DNA of 64,000 nucleotides, taken from Pezicula radicicola (lineage: Eukaryota > Ascomycota > Leotiomycetes > Helotiales > Dermateaceae). The notes under the pieces were generated by a model, which saw nothing but the letters and a program-made list of their open reading frames with translations, did not search any database and was not told the origin of the DNA. The translations under genes and the position numbers were made by a program. Shown piece by piece: positions 46,775 to 58,881 of the stretch. The DNA lies in contig PDUO01000031.1 in assembly GCA_003008705.1 (NCBI GenBank), positions 558,001-622,000 of the forward strand, written 5' to 3'. Positions within the stretch are counted from its first letter, which is position 1; each line of letters opens with the position of its first letter.

Positions 46775-47245
46775 CAGTGTTTTTAATAGGTGGGTAAATA
46801 ACCACGAACCAGCCCAGCCCAGCCCAATAGGCTGGGTATAGATAATGAATTTAAATAACCAATACCTAATAGATGGAGGGTTGAATAACTATGGTTAACC
46901 ACGTACCTATGGGTAAACTACTAAATATTTGGTAGTCTACTATGGACATCTTCTAACCCTATATTAGGTCTAATTAGTGTACTATATTCATATAGACCTT
47001 GCACAAAGTTATACCCTATATTTGTATAATTTTATTCCTTTATAAAATATGTACTTAATGTCCCAAATAGTACTTATTTCAGATATTCTTGGCAGGTAAA
47101 CCACTAGGTTAGTTAACCAACTTGGCCATGGGCGACCCATGGTTTGGTCAGCATAATAACCAGTGGGTAGTAGGTATACCTAGTTTGGCTGGGCTGGGTA
47201 TGGTTACTGCCCTTTTGAAACCCAGCCCTCCCATCAAAAACACTA
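46775..47245. mobile_element. hAT-type MITE, 471 bp
   Basis: Left end cagtgtttttaat and right end atcaaaaacacta form short terminal inverted repeats that fit the hAT terminal rule (YARNG at both ends: CAGTG and TAGTG). An exact 8-bp target duplication, cctcctgg, flanks the element (46767-46774 and 47246-47253), as hAT elements make. Subterminal agcccagcccagccca and ggctgggctgggta repeats face each other. No coding capacity. The right border lies about 30 bp before the first recognisable codons of the HET pseudogene. Confidence 0.85.
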
Positions 47246-47253
47246 CCTCCTGG

Positions 47254-49144
47254 GTGCAAGCGAGGGAAATAATCTCAGGAAATATTCTATTTTAGCTCTA
47301 GGCTTAGGGTTAACCCTAACTCGGCTGAGATCTGGGCCGTTGCATCGAAATGGATCAGCGAATGCACCCAAAATCATACTGGTAGTAGGGAGGGAGTTCC
47401 TCGGAATGGATGGAATCCTACTCGACTTTGTCGATGTAGGAAGTCTATCTGCGCCACAATTACGCCTCCGGGAGACTTCCGAACTTTCAGTAAAGCTTAC
47501 CTGTACAACTTTGAGTCACTGTTGGGGCAAGATTCCCATCTTCCGACTATTAAATTCGAATGTGCAGTCTTTGAAGAATGTTATCTGTCCTTCAGACCTG
47601 ACAAGCTCTTTTCGGGATGCAATTGAAATCACAAGATGCCTAGAAATACAATACTTATGGATCGATTCTCTTTGCATCATTCAAGATTTGGTTGAGGATT
47701 GGCAGCGTGAGTCATTGCAAATAGGTTCTGTATACAAACACGGCTTCTTTAATATCGCTGCTACAAGTGCTGAAGACGGGCGAGGTGGATGCTATGTGAA
47801 TCGGAACCCGGTATTAGTTCAGCCCTTCGTTATTCAGGCTAGCTGGTCTAGCAATAGAAGTTCAACTCGCCGTCGTGAAGCATCCGGCAACAAACTCGTG
47901 GCCGGCGAATACTGCATTTATAACGGATATACTTGAGAGCAACACGTGGACAATGCACCACACAACCAACGTGCGTGGGTAACTCGAGAACGACTACTAG
48001 CGCCGAGAGTATTGCACTTTACCTCTCAGCAAATCTATTGGGAATGTCGGCAATTTCAAGCAATGAGACCTTTCCCAAAGGACTGCTAGAAACTCGACGG
48101 AGGACTCTCAAGCTCAATTCCGTGGAAGACCAAAATCACGGCTCGGAAATTTTTCTTGAGAACACGAGAAATATAGTTCAAATTATGGAGTCTGGCCAGG
48201 TCGTTCGTAAAGGGTATACGGTATATCGGCAGTGGGATACGATCATTGCTGCTTACACGAGATGTGGTCTGACTAAGGAGAAAGACAAGCTAGTGGCGAT
48301 ATCTGGCTTTGCTCAGATTATCCAGGAGAAGATAAAAGACGAGTACTTGGCTGGTTTATGGAGACAAGTTCTTCCATATCAACTTCTCTGGCAGGTTTTA
48401 AATCCTAATCAAACGAGACGGTCAATGGACTACCGTGCTCCAAGTTGGTCGTGGGCATCATTAGATGGTGCAGTGAAAGAAACATTGATTGATGAAACCA
48501 AGATTGGAAAAGATATATGCGTCGAAATTCTGGATGCAAAAGTTACAACTAGTTGAGCAAACGTATGAGTGAAGCAATCGATGGGTTTATTCTCCTTAAA
48601 GGTCAGCTTGCAGGAGGGGTTGTGGTAGAAGGAGTTGGAAACGTGTACCAAGTCCATATCCATGTCAAAGATGGTCGAACAGTCCTCCTGGATGACATTC
48701 CTACCTTGGACTGCATATTAGAAGCTACGTAAACGAGGATATATATTGCCTTCTAATTAGATATCCCAAATACTTAGCCATACACCTATGGTAAGTAGGT
48801 AGACCATAGGATCTGCTATAAAAGAATAAATTCCCAGCTTGCCACAGCCGAAAGTGGAATCGCAGCCGCCTAAACCACGTATGATTAACCGCCTCTTTAC
48901 GGAAGCTGTAACAGTGCCTGAAACATTTTATGGTTACCTGCAGGTCAAAGGTTTAAGACTTGTGCCAACAGGCAAAACGGCTGGATTCCGACGCATAGGT
49001 GTGTTTGGGATTCAAGAGTGTGAAACTGCTATGAAGAAGGCACTCGTATTAGGTTGTCAAGCTTTTGATATAAGTGAGCAAGGGAATAGCTTAGAGGGAA
49101 AGAAAGTTGGTGGCTGCAAGTACTACACCGTCAGGGTTATCTGA
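47254..49144 (+). pseudogene. Decayed HET-domain (heterokaryon incompatibility) gene
   Basis: HET hallmarks are clear: RLRETSELSV, TLSHCWGK, IEITRCLEIQYLWIDSLCIIQD, QIGSVYKHGFFNIAATSAEDG, then RAWVTRERLLAPRVLHFTSQQIYWECRQ and a C-terminal RLVPTGKTAGFRRIGVFGI. The reading frame is broken repeatedly: an extra T near 47427, an in-frame TGA at 47934-47936, a frameshift near 48060, a stop at 48554-48556 and another shift near 48731. I found no intron arrangement that removes all of these. No start codon lies in the first frame. HET proteins trigger cell death on contact with incompatible partners; this copy cannot encode a full one. Confidence 0.85.
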
Positions 49145-50095
49145 GTAGATGGTCAACGCTATCCTAGGAATAGACAAAATGGCTATCGAAATAGTAACTA
49201 GATACCTATTTACATAGGTGTACTTTGCCGTAGTATAGCTATACTTCCAGATTTATAAGAGCAAACTCTTCAATTTCCTCGACATAATTGTTAGAAGTGA
49301 CGAGGATAATAAATTAGACACTGTGCAAAGTTAAACTATATCACATACTAGCAAGAAGTAAAAAAATACTAAGATACCACTTTGTAGTACCCAGGTGGAG
49401 AAATCTTCCGTACGAAAAAGTGGTATAATAGAATTAAAATATTACCTTTATACAGACGTTTGGGAATATACAGTAATTTCGATGTTGGGTGTTGGTTGCT
49501 GTCTCCGGTACAGAGTAATGTATGTACATGCAGATCTTTAGCCAATCGAGCTTACACCTTTTACTTTCTAAGTCTCGGTATCCTCATGGGGCAGATTATG
49601 TTGAACGTAACAACAAAAAGATTGGTAAATAGAGCTGTGCATAAAGCTTAATAATCGTCTTGAGCCATTCTACCTACCTATTCTGTCTGCTTGTAATTCG
49701 CTCGTAATAATTGCAAAAGCGAGCTCATACATCAAATGGCATGCAGACGTTAGGCAGGAATAATGAGTTGGCAGCTGGTAGCAGTGCCAGTCTGCAAGAA
49801 GCCAGAAGTAGCGCTACAGGTGCAGTCGCTTATTTTATCCTTTGATATTGATTTGTCTTCTGCAAGCGATATGCAATTTCCTTTGCCTACCTACCCATCC
49901 TTCATTTTACTCGTCCATGTACACTGCGAACAACACAGAATTGCATACCTACCCCGCATCTAATATGGTATGATAAAAAAAAGTTACATATGTCCGTCAC
50001 AACTTTGGTGGAAGACATTTTCAATCCTTTTTACTATATCTCAATTGTTCTTTCTTGTTGAAATAACAAATACTCTTCTACGCCTTTGCACAAAA
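49145..50095. other. Gene-free interval
   Basis: About 0.95 kb of AT-rich sequence with only small overlapping frames. Includes the promoter of the 50096 gene. Nothing else recognised. Confidence 0.5.
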
Positions 50096-51944
50096 ATGGA
50101 TCCCGAGCCAATGGAAGTATCGATGAAGACGAACGTCAAAAAGAATAAGAGGGGGTGGAATGGGAAGAAAGACAAGATTAAATCCGAATCCACAGATATA
50201 GCAAGCGACACTGCTGTGGAGAATCCAGAATGGCCCGAACAAATACCTACAGCAGAAAATGACGATGAAGTTCCAGTAGAGATTACTGAGACAACTGGAA
50301 ATTCCCCTATACCTGAACCACCAATCGAATTTGACTGTCCACCAACAGGCGTTGAAGCGGAAGTTGAAGCGGAAGTTGAAGTGGATATTTGTATTCAGGA
50401 TCAGGTCTATTCAGGTGTGTTTTTCAAAATTCGTCAGTATGGTTTACTCTTACGTGTACTGAGATGAGTCTCGTAGATTCTTCGAGAAAGACGAGAACGC
50501 CAATTCCAAGTCTTGATGATTTTATGCCGTCCGCAGAGGAGATTGTTCCACAATGGTGAGTATCATTCTCACTAATATCTTTCTGATCGTAAATGTTCAA
50601 TTAATTAATTTTGCATTCTGTAGTGCATATCTCACTCCCCTGGTTGAGATATTAATCGGCACTACCCCCCACCCCAGAATATACATCCACAAAGGGATCC
50701 TAGAACAATCATCCATGTTGGAATCTCAACGCAACAACTACAGCCATTTTTTCGATGGTAGTGGTATTGATACAAAAATCGCACTCCCCGAAGCCGATAT
50801 CGAAGTATTCACTCTTGTTATGACATATCTCTACACGGGCAATTACAAGAACCTCGCATCACCAACGTCACCCCAAAAATGGGATGAATACTCCGATCTC
50901 GAGATCCTACACAAGCATATTCAACTATATAGTTTCGGACGAACCTATAATATTGAAGGCCTTAGTAGACTTGCAAGGCAGAATATAGAGAATCTGGAGA
51001 ACCGACCGAAATTTCATAATCTCCCGAAGATTGCCCAAGAAATCTATGAAGGTCTTCCCGAAGATGAGACCTGGTTTAGTGGATATGTGAAAGCTGCATT
51101 CGGGAAAGCTGTGAGAGATGATCCGAAGATCCTTGGAGAAGAATGGCTCTCCGAGACGATCAAACGCGGGGGAAGACTTGCCGTGGATCTTTTTACCACT
51201 TTATCTTCTACTGTTAATAGGGTAGTTGAAGGATCTACGGGATTTGTTTCTGCTGGCCACAGCCTTCCCAGCAGCGAAAGCGAAAGGATGACATGCCCTT
51301 TCAAGAATGAACATCTTGCTCAACTGAACAAGAAAGGCTTGTGGAAAGATTGCGAAGCCTGTAAGCGTGAGAGAAGTCGATTACTCTCCCTTGGCTCTAC
51401 GATCATGTCATTAGCGATCAAAGAACACACACCAACTCTGGATATCAACGATGGCGGCAACGGCACTTTCGATACAACCAACCTTGTCGGTAATGACATA
51501 AACAGCACAAAGAAACCAAAGAAGAAAAAGAACAAATTCAAGAAGAAGTGGCATTCCATTTGCCAACAGCCTCATATCCGACTCATAGTGTCAACACTTT
51601 CTGAAGTAGGGCAGTTCAATGAAGAAGAGAATTTGGGATTGTGTCCTGATCATAAGGATCATCTTAACTTTGTGGGCGACAAATGGGCCTGGAAAGTTTG
51701 TCCCGACTGTCTCAATGATAGAGAGGTCATGTTTCAGAAGATCAAAAATCTTGATTTACCTGAACAACTTCGAAATTTGATGCTTCAAGACACATCGCAA
51801 GTAGAGACGACGGAATTTAAACAGGATGATCAGGATGCTCACGAGGTGGTCAGTGAATACAACTCAGATGCACCATCCAGCCGGGAACATGTAACTGAAA
51901 ATGAGGGTGAAGTTGCATCCCCTATCGTTGAAGACAAGTTATAA
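50096..51944 (+). CDS. BTB/POZ-like domain protein with two cysteine modules
   Basis: Exons 50096-50414, 50477-50555 and 50624-51944, giving 572 aa. Introns are 62 and 68 nt (gtgtgt and gtgagt donors). Residues 1-130 are charged and disordered, with VEAEVEAEVEVD repeats. The BTB-like region spans about 135-260: VEILIG, YIHKGILEQSSMLES, then FFDGSG, ALPEADIEVFTLVMTYLYTGNY and the helix IQLYSFGRTYNIEGLSRLARQ. This is the arrangement of short fungal BTB proteins that act as adaptors for cullin-3 ligases or as scaffolds. Two related cysteine modules follow: CPFKNEHLAQL then LWKDCEAC, and CPDHKDHL then AWKVCPDC. Between them a Lys-rich KKPKKKKNKFKKKW looks like a nuclear signal. The C-terminus is acidic. 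Confidence 0.8.
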
Positions 51945-52313
51945 GTTCGGAATACGAGAGGTCTTTATTTATTCTTTCATAGAAACTGTTGAATGGAAAG
52001 GTTATTAGGACAGCAGAAATATGTGGATGGCAACGTGGTTGTATTGTGTTCTGTGTATCACTCATTTAAATTTGGCAACTCACTTATCTGAGTTACTAAC
52101 CTGATTTAAGTAATCTAGTTGAATGAACTCACTTAATTTTGGTATCTGTTTAAAGTTTGTTATTACCTAGTACCTAGGTAATTAAATAATTCAATTAGAA
52201 ACCTATATTTCTAGGTTCTATTATATATAATATTTTTATACCATTTACAACAATTAAAACACATACAAATACTCCACCCACATAATATCCACAAACACCA
52301 AAACACCCCCTAC
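51945..52313. other. Convergent 3' intergenic region with a minisatellite copy
   Basis: Holds a family copy at 52062-52150 (ggcaactcacttatc, gagttactaacctg, aatgaactcacttaa). The rest is AT-rich. No gene. Confidence 0.55.
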
Positions 52314-55300
52314 CTAATCCCCAGGCTTCCCCAATCCCCTAACCCTCCTCCTAACCTTCCCAACATCCTCAACAACCACCCCCAACCTCCCATCAACCTC
52401 CCCAATCTTCCTCTCAAAACTATTAGTAAAAGTCCTAACAGACCGCTTCAACATATCATATCCATCTTTTACCTCAGATAAAACAGTCTCCATCTGTTTA
52501 TCAATAACATTAATCCGATTCTCATCCGCAATTTTACCGTCTTCTAGAATCTTGATCCGCTGAGATAATTTCTCTGTATCGGTTGTAAATATTAGAGAAG
52601 CGTCGTCTAGATCGGATAATCGATTGTGAATCATCTCTTCACTCTCCTCTATCTTCTGGATTCTTGAAGCCGTACTCTCCACTATCCCATCCAACTTCTC
52701 ATCTACACCCTCCACGAGTTCCTGTCTGACAATCTCATTCTCTTCAAGAATCTTTACTCGTTTCTTCAGCTTCGTAAATACGTTCCCTGCCGCAGTCAAC
52801 TTTTCATCGACTTGATCTCTCAACTCTTTGTCTGATGCAGAACGAATACTGTTCTCAAGTTTTGAAAGTCGTGTTGTTATAATCCCTAGAGATTCATTGA
52901 CGTCCTCATCCACGCTATTATTGCTCGTTATTTTATTCTGAGACGCGAGCTCTTCTATCTTCTCGACTCGTTTTGTTAATTCCTCAATAGCTTCGATTTC
53001 CCCTTCATCTGCTCCTTGCATAGCTGTATTTGAGACGTCGGCAAGTTTCTCGTCTATTTGTTTAATGGCCTGTCCTTTCCATTCCTCTAGTTTTCTGATG
53101 CGTTCCGCTGTCTTCTCAACTGCATCAGCAAGTATCTTCTCAATCACCATCTTATCCACCGTTGTGCTCTCCTCGAGCTTCTTAACACGCTCCAAATTAT
53201 CCACGAAGCTCTTGCACATAAAACCATCTGTTTCCCTCGCCAGCTTACTGTCTTGTACCAGTCTCTGCTCTAATACTTCCAGCCGTCCCTTAACTCCTTC
53301 AGGACCCTCAATGATCTTATTAAGATCATCCTGTACAACGATTTCCGCATTATCTTCAATAGACACAACTCTCGCTTCGACTTCTTCAAGTAATTGAGCC
53401 ACAGTCTTTAACGTCAGATCGAGATTATCAGTCTCTAATGACTGGACCTCTCGTTCTTTTTCAAGAGTTGAGATTCTTTGCGAGAGTTGTTGTATAGTCT
53501 GTACTTGTACCTGCTCCGTCGACGGATCATGAGACTTCGCAAGTGCTTGTTCGTTGTTCGTTCCAGCATTCTGCTCGAGCTTCTGGAGACGTTCTAATAT
53601 CGAATCGGTGCTGACCATAAGTGAAGTAATCTTCGGTTCCATTAACTCCACACGCCTTCGTTCTTGATCCTTCGTCTTCATCGGCTTCTCGGGCGTTTGC
53701 TCTATCGTAGCAGCTCCATTTGACATCTTAATCAACACATCCTCCGTCTCCTGTACTTGCTTCCTATCACTCAATTGATCCACATCAAGATTTCCAATAT
53801 TTTCAATCCCTCGATGATCCCGCTGCATGTCGTGCCCCGCGATATCCAACTTTGTACTTGTATTTGTACCTGCTGTTGTAACAGTACTGATCCAGTCATG
53901 ACCATTCCTCTTCACCTCCTTCTCCACCATTATAACCCTATCATGCAACCCATTAATCTGCTGTTCTAGCATAGACATCTTAGCATACAAGTCCGTGACC
54001 CCTTCATTATTATGGGTATACCAAGTTTGAATCTGTCGCTCTATCCTCGCCCTGAAATCACGCATTTCAGAATCTATTCCAATAGATTGTTCATCAAGCT
54101 TTGCCCTCAGAGCAAAGACTAGGTTGTTGAGTGACACATTTTCGTTTGTCAAGTGAAAGATTTTTTGGAAGTGTTCTGTATTTGTACGTTTGAGATGATT
54201 GATATCTTGCCATAATCGATTATTCTGTACTGAATTTTCCATCTTGTCCATCTTGATGGAATGGATTTCTTGCATCATCTCTTGACGTAGCTGGGCCAGG
54301 TTATCTGTACTTGCTCCGCTAAACTCTTCGCATCGTGTTATGCGTTGCTCAAGCTCCGCATTGTTGGCTATTATTGGTAGGTTAGATTCGCTGCTTGATT
54401 CTTGCAGCGCGGCTGACACGCGGGAAAGAGATGGTAGTCCATCGTTTACCACTCGGTTATTTTGCTCTGGTGAAACCGTAGGTCGTTTCTCCATTGGGGG
54501 ACCCGGTCCTGTCGAGTTTCTTGGGACGGAGTGGGAAGAAGCTATCCGTCTTGGGAATGTACCAGATCCTCTTGGATTTAGGATTGGTTTAGGACTTCCA
54601 TCTTCAGAGGCACTTGAAGAGATGCTAATGGCCCTGGGCCTTCCATCTCCAGATGAGGGTGGTGGTCGGTCTGACTGGTCATTTGGGGACTGGAATCGTG
54701 GTCGCTTCTTGCCAGCTATTTGAGTTGAGCTAGAATTTTGAGATACCGATCTTGTTGGCTGAGCAGGCTTGACTCTGTTAGTAAATGAAATTGTCTGAAG
54801 GAAATTACCGTGCGAGTTGTTTAATAAGAGGTTGTTTTGATTAGGGCAACTGAGTTACCCGAATCAAGTATCTTACTCAAATTAAGTAACCCAAGTCCAT
54901 CTCTTACATCCGAATAGATAACTCCCTATTCAAAGCAATCCCTTGGAAACTAATTCGTACAGTACACTGTACTGCAAACTCCCGTCATCATAGTAAACTC
55001 ACTCAAACGGGGAGGTATAATCTCTCTCCACCTCAACAAACATCCATCCAATAAACCAACCAAAATAAAAACAAAACAAAAAACAAAAATATAAAAACTC
55101 ACAGCAGCTAAACCAAAACCCCGAGCATACCCCGGATGTAACCTCCACATCGAAACCTCCACATTTCCAGCTCCAACAGACTGTTTCCTCTCAACCAAAA
55201 TCCCCTCCTATTCACAAACCCTCTCATTAGCAAGCTCCACTTCCCCATTTCACAACAACTTTAAGCCTACATAGTAGGTAAAAAAATAAAAATAAAAATA

Positions 55301-55524
55301 AAAAGGAAAAAAAGGAAACCTACATCACACATCCTCCGAACCATATCCAACTTCCAAGTAGCATCATAAGATGTTTGACCACCAAGCTGCACGGACAATA
55401 GACCAGTACTAGCCCAATGATCCTGATCATTAAGCGTTATGAAATAATTGGTTATTCTCTTGACGAAGTGTTTATAGCTGTCCGAGCTGTCATTAGCGGT
55501 AGAGGTAGAAGAGCTTGTATCCAT
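52314..55524 (-). CDS. Long coiled-coil protein, paralogue of the 43924 gene
   Basis: Exons (minus) 55324-55524, 55103-55207 and 52314-54794, about 928 aa. Introns are 116 and 308 nt, both phase 0. Exons 1-2 encode the same N-terminal domain as the 43924 gene (HWASTGLLSV, MVRRMCD-EGILVERK). Exon 3 opens with a Ser/Pro/Arg-rich segment (KKRPRFQSPNDQSDRPP), then RCEEFSGASTDN, equivalent to RFEEFAGASSDN in the paralogue. It continues as about 650 residues of near-continuous coiled coil with many VEKIEEL / RIQKIEESEE type heptads. The start is at MDTSSST. Intron 2 carries a copy of the dispersed minisatellite. No finger exon is present. Probably a structural or scaffold protein; function unknown. 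Confidence 0.78.
54826..54896. repeat. Minisatellite family copy inside an intron
   Basis: Contains gaggttgttttgattagg, aactgagttacccg and tactcaaattaagtaac. It lies in intron 2 of the 52314-55524 gene. Confidence 0.6.
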
Positions 55525-56104
55525 CTTCGGCTTCAGCTTCGGCTTCAAGCTTCAGCTTCAGTGTACCGGTCATAAGAGTAATGGCAGGGTTGAGGCTTGG
55601 TTCCTAGGAGTCCATTTGATGCGGGTTTCCTAAAGGGGTCGACAGGCGTTGTTATTAGAGACGCGGGCGCGACTTTCTTGACGATGAACGCGTTGGGTGA
55701 GGTACGCGCGCACTGATAGCTATTTTGTGCAACAGATGGAATCTACTCGGATTACGTAATAAGATAGTACTACGTAGGTACTTAATACATATCCACATAA
55801 TTAGAACTACGAACTATATAGTTGGCTACTTGTGATATTTGCATCGAATAAATCTGCTATTCCCTTTATTTATACCATCCCTTCCCAACTTTTATATCAT
55901 CCTTCCCTATGTAATCGTACAGCCTCCAAGCCATAACAGGCCTAACTGTACCGTACGCCAGTCTATGTAACGAATATCCATCCAGGCCTATTTACCCGAA
56001 ACACCGAAAAATGTCTTCAGTCTTACCACCTGCAACCGTAGAAATGCAATCATTAACTCCGTAACATATATTTCCCTTCCCAAATTTCGAATACCCTTAA
56101 GTAC
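55525..56104. other. Intergenic region
   Basis: Promoter side of the 55524 gene and 3' flank of the transcription factor gene. A cttcggcttcag repeat lies at the very start. No gene seen. Confidence 0.5.
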
Positions 56105-58863
56105 TCAAGCCATGCTCCCAACTTGAACATTCGTCTCTGCAATGTTCATCCCATAACCGAAAAGGCCGTTGTGTTGTAATTCTGGTAAAGGACTATTCAA
56201 CCTCGACCAACCAGGAGCCTGGTCGATCCAGGTCATGTCGCCCATAAAGCCACCGCTCTCGCCATGCGCTCCTTCTTCCAGCGGCACATTCCACATCATT
56301 TCATTATTAGTGGCGTCGAAGTTTAAGAAGTCATTGAGATCGATGTTCGAATCCATAGGGTTGGTCTCTGGTAAAGTAGTGGGCATATGGTTCACATGTT
56401 GAAAGACTTCTTCGCCGTTGTCGGGCGGTGTACGTGCCGAGATGGCATTGTGGAGAGGATCACTTGGACGGAGACTGTTAAGAAGTCGGTGGTCGTGCTG
56501 CATTGGCGTTGAATCTTCTCCAGAGGGAGGAGGCGTCCGCTGAGATGCGCGAATCTCTTGAACCTTAATGATATCCGCATACTTTCCCTTCTCCAGCGCT
56601 TTGGTCATCACAACGTCGATATCTGCTTTCCTGATAGCAGCTTCCAAAAACTGGGTTGCGAAGTCGGCAGATGAGTAATTATCGCGTAGCCTTTCAAGGA
56701 CTAACATGCACTTGCAGAAGCCATCCATTGCTGCTTGACGGGCATCATCATTGCAGGATTTGATATCCAATAGGTGGATGATGATCGCAGGAAGGAGAAC
56801 AGTTACACCGGTTGTGGGAAGGTACTTCTCGAGGCCAAGCGCATGGAGGTCTGAACTGATCCGTGTGATTTCTCGAGAAGCCTCGCGGACCTTTTTCCTG
56901 GAAAGATCTTGCAATTCCCGGCATTTGTCTGGCTGCGAAGACGCAGATGCGGGTAAGACTTGCGGTCGGTGTAATGCTGACAAGGTGGTAAAATATACCA
57001 TATGTAGTAAAGACCTTTGCACGAAAAGAGGGGGTCCTGTGTTTCCGGCTGGGACATCGTTTGTGTATCTGCAGGCAGAAGGAAGTTCCTCGGCCCATTT
57101 GGTTAACTCTAGGTCGCAATGCTTGACTTCATCGGATTGGTCCAATTTCTTAGGGAAAAGCATCACACTAGAACGAGTGGGTCCCTCTTGGCCTTGCATG
57201 CCCTGATGTTTTACTAATACTGAATATTGTGCGCTCAAGACGTGACTGATGCATAGACAGAGTTTAGCCTTTGCAATACACATCTGGGCCAATTGTCTTT
57301 GCGCTTCCACGTCCCTTATAACAGTGCAATCCGGGGAAATTATTGATATGTTGTCTGACAGAGACGACAGTTCAAAGTCATCTTCTGTGAGCATAGGGAC
57401 ATCGTAATCTTCATCTTTCACTCGAGTTGGTCGTCTCATTCCAAGTGCAACAAGTCGATCGCGCATAAAACAAGACCACCAAATCCGCTTCCATAGTTTC
57501 TTCTTGTTGTGGTCCATACTTGACTTTTCGGGATTTCGGTGTAGTCCAATCGTATGCGCTAAAGATATGGCGACTCCCATCCAGTGCCATGTATCCTTTT
57601 GGTCGTCCGGTGTTTCGTACCAATATGTCATGAGTAGAAGGGATTGAACCAGGGATACGCGATCAACCTCATAATCAAAATCGTAGAGTACCTGCGCAAA
57701 TTAGTATTTTGCATACGCAACAGAGCAGAATCTCAACATACTCTAGCTTTTTGGAAGAAGGCTTTTCTCGCTGCTTTTCGATTGGAGTATCCAGCCTTCC
57801 TCAAATATTCCATATCCACGAATGCCGTTCCCGCGAACATTACAGCCTGAAAGAGCAATAAGCTGATTCTACCATATTGTCCAGTTCCATCATCCACCAT
57901 CAGCAGAAACTCATGCAGCTCAACCAATGGCATATATGGGTGCACGTATTCAACGTAACTCTGCAGAAGCGCGTTCCGTGTAGGGTCGTCTGGTAAAGAT
58001 AATGCGCCTTTTGCGAAGAGGTAATCAATATCCACTGGCGTCATCCGCTGTGGCAATGGCTTCAAATAGTCAGGAAGGTGGTGCTTGAGTATGGGAGCTT
58101 GGGGAGCTGGAGGAGAAATCAATCGGCTTCGCACAGAGGTCATGTCGCCATGTGGAGATGCTGCGGTGAGGAGAGAGTAATTCGGATCGGGGTTGTTCAT
58201 GCGCCTCTGGTATGCTTGTCGCAGAAGACCGCCCTTGTCGATTTGCTTGGTCACAGATTGATCTGCTCAAATTAGTAGGCGAGGGATTGTCAGAAGACGA
58301 GATTACTCACATATTGAGTGAGGTACATGGTGCCCATTCGTGATGTCGTCGCCTGGTACCTCTGCAGACATGGTTGAGCCACTGCTCCATCTTCTTGCCT
58401 CTGGATCATTGACTGCTGTTGGGTTGACTGTTCCAGCTCCCCATGTCTGAGGAACTGCTGGCTCGGTTGGTTGCGCCGGAGTTGGTACGGAAGGGTTACT
58501 GAGGTGCTTTCTTTTTACGCGTCACATATTAGTTCCAAACTCTGCCCCAAGAGCTCCAAATACTTACTTCCGGCGCTTACTCTCCTCAATCACGCATTTG
58601 ATGCCATCCATCGTGCAATTAGAGCACGTGACCTCTCCATCGGCCGTAATATGATACCTTTGCATCACATCGCAACGAACCTTACGCGCTCTGCATGCAG
58701 CGCAAGCTTTGGCAGCTCTCCTCTTGACTGGTTTTGGATTTCCGGCGCTGTCGAGAGCTGCAGCAGAGCTTCCACGTTTCTTAGACGCCGAATCATGGTT
58801 AGCAGCCGGTGATTGGGAGGCGGATGCACCGTCTGAGGGTGAGTTTGCTTTTTCGGTACTCAT
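56105..58863 (-). CDS. Zn2Cys6 transcription factor, cutinase/fatty-acid regulator (CTF1-beta/FarB) type
   Basis: Exons (minus) 58568-58863, 58311-58510, 57742-58262 and 56105-57691, giving 867 aa from MSTEKANS. An upstream in-frame Met at 58881 would add 6 residues. Introns are 57, 48 and 50 nt. The zinc cluster at 54-90 is C-x2-C-x6-C-x15-C-x2-C-x6-C with CAACRARKVRCDVMQ, and the first linker is longer than the usual 5-12. The fungal-specific regulatory domain (middle homology region) runs from about 225, through SYVEYVHPYMPLVEL, LLLFQAVMFAGTAFVD and WHWMGVAISLAHTIGLHRNP, to the IWWSCFMRDRLVALGMRRP stretch. The acidic, Asn/Asp-rich C-terminus is a likely activation region. Relatives induce cutinase or fatty-acid breakdown genes; target genes here unknown. 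Confidence 0.9.
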
Positions 58864-58881
58864 GATGACGGCGGCGGGCAT

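Noticed and set aside
47304..47319. ttagggttaaccctaa, a head-to-head telomere-like palindrome
   Set aside because: Only one and a half repeat units, and it lies within recognisable HET coding sequence, so chance is the simpler reading.
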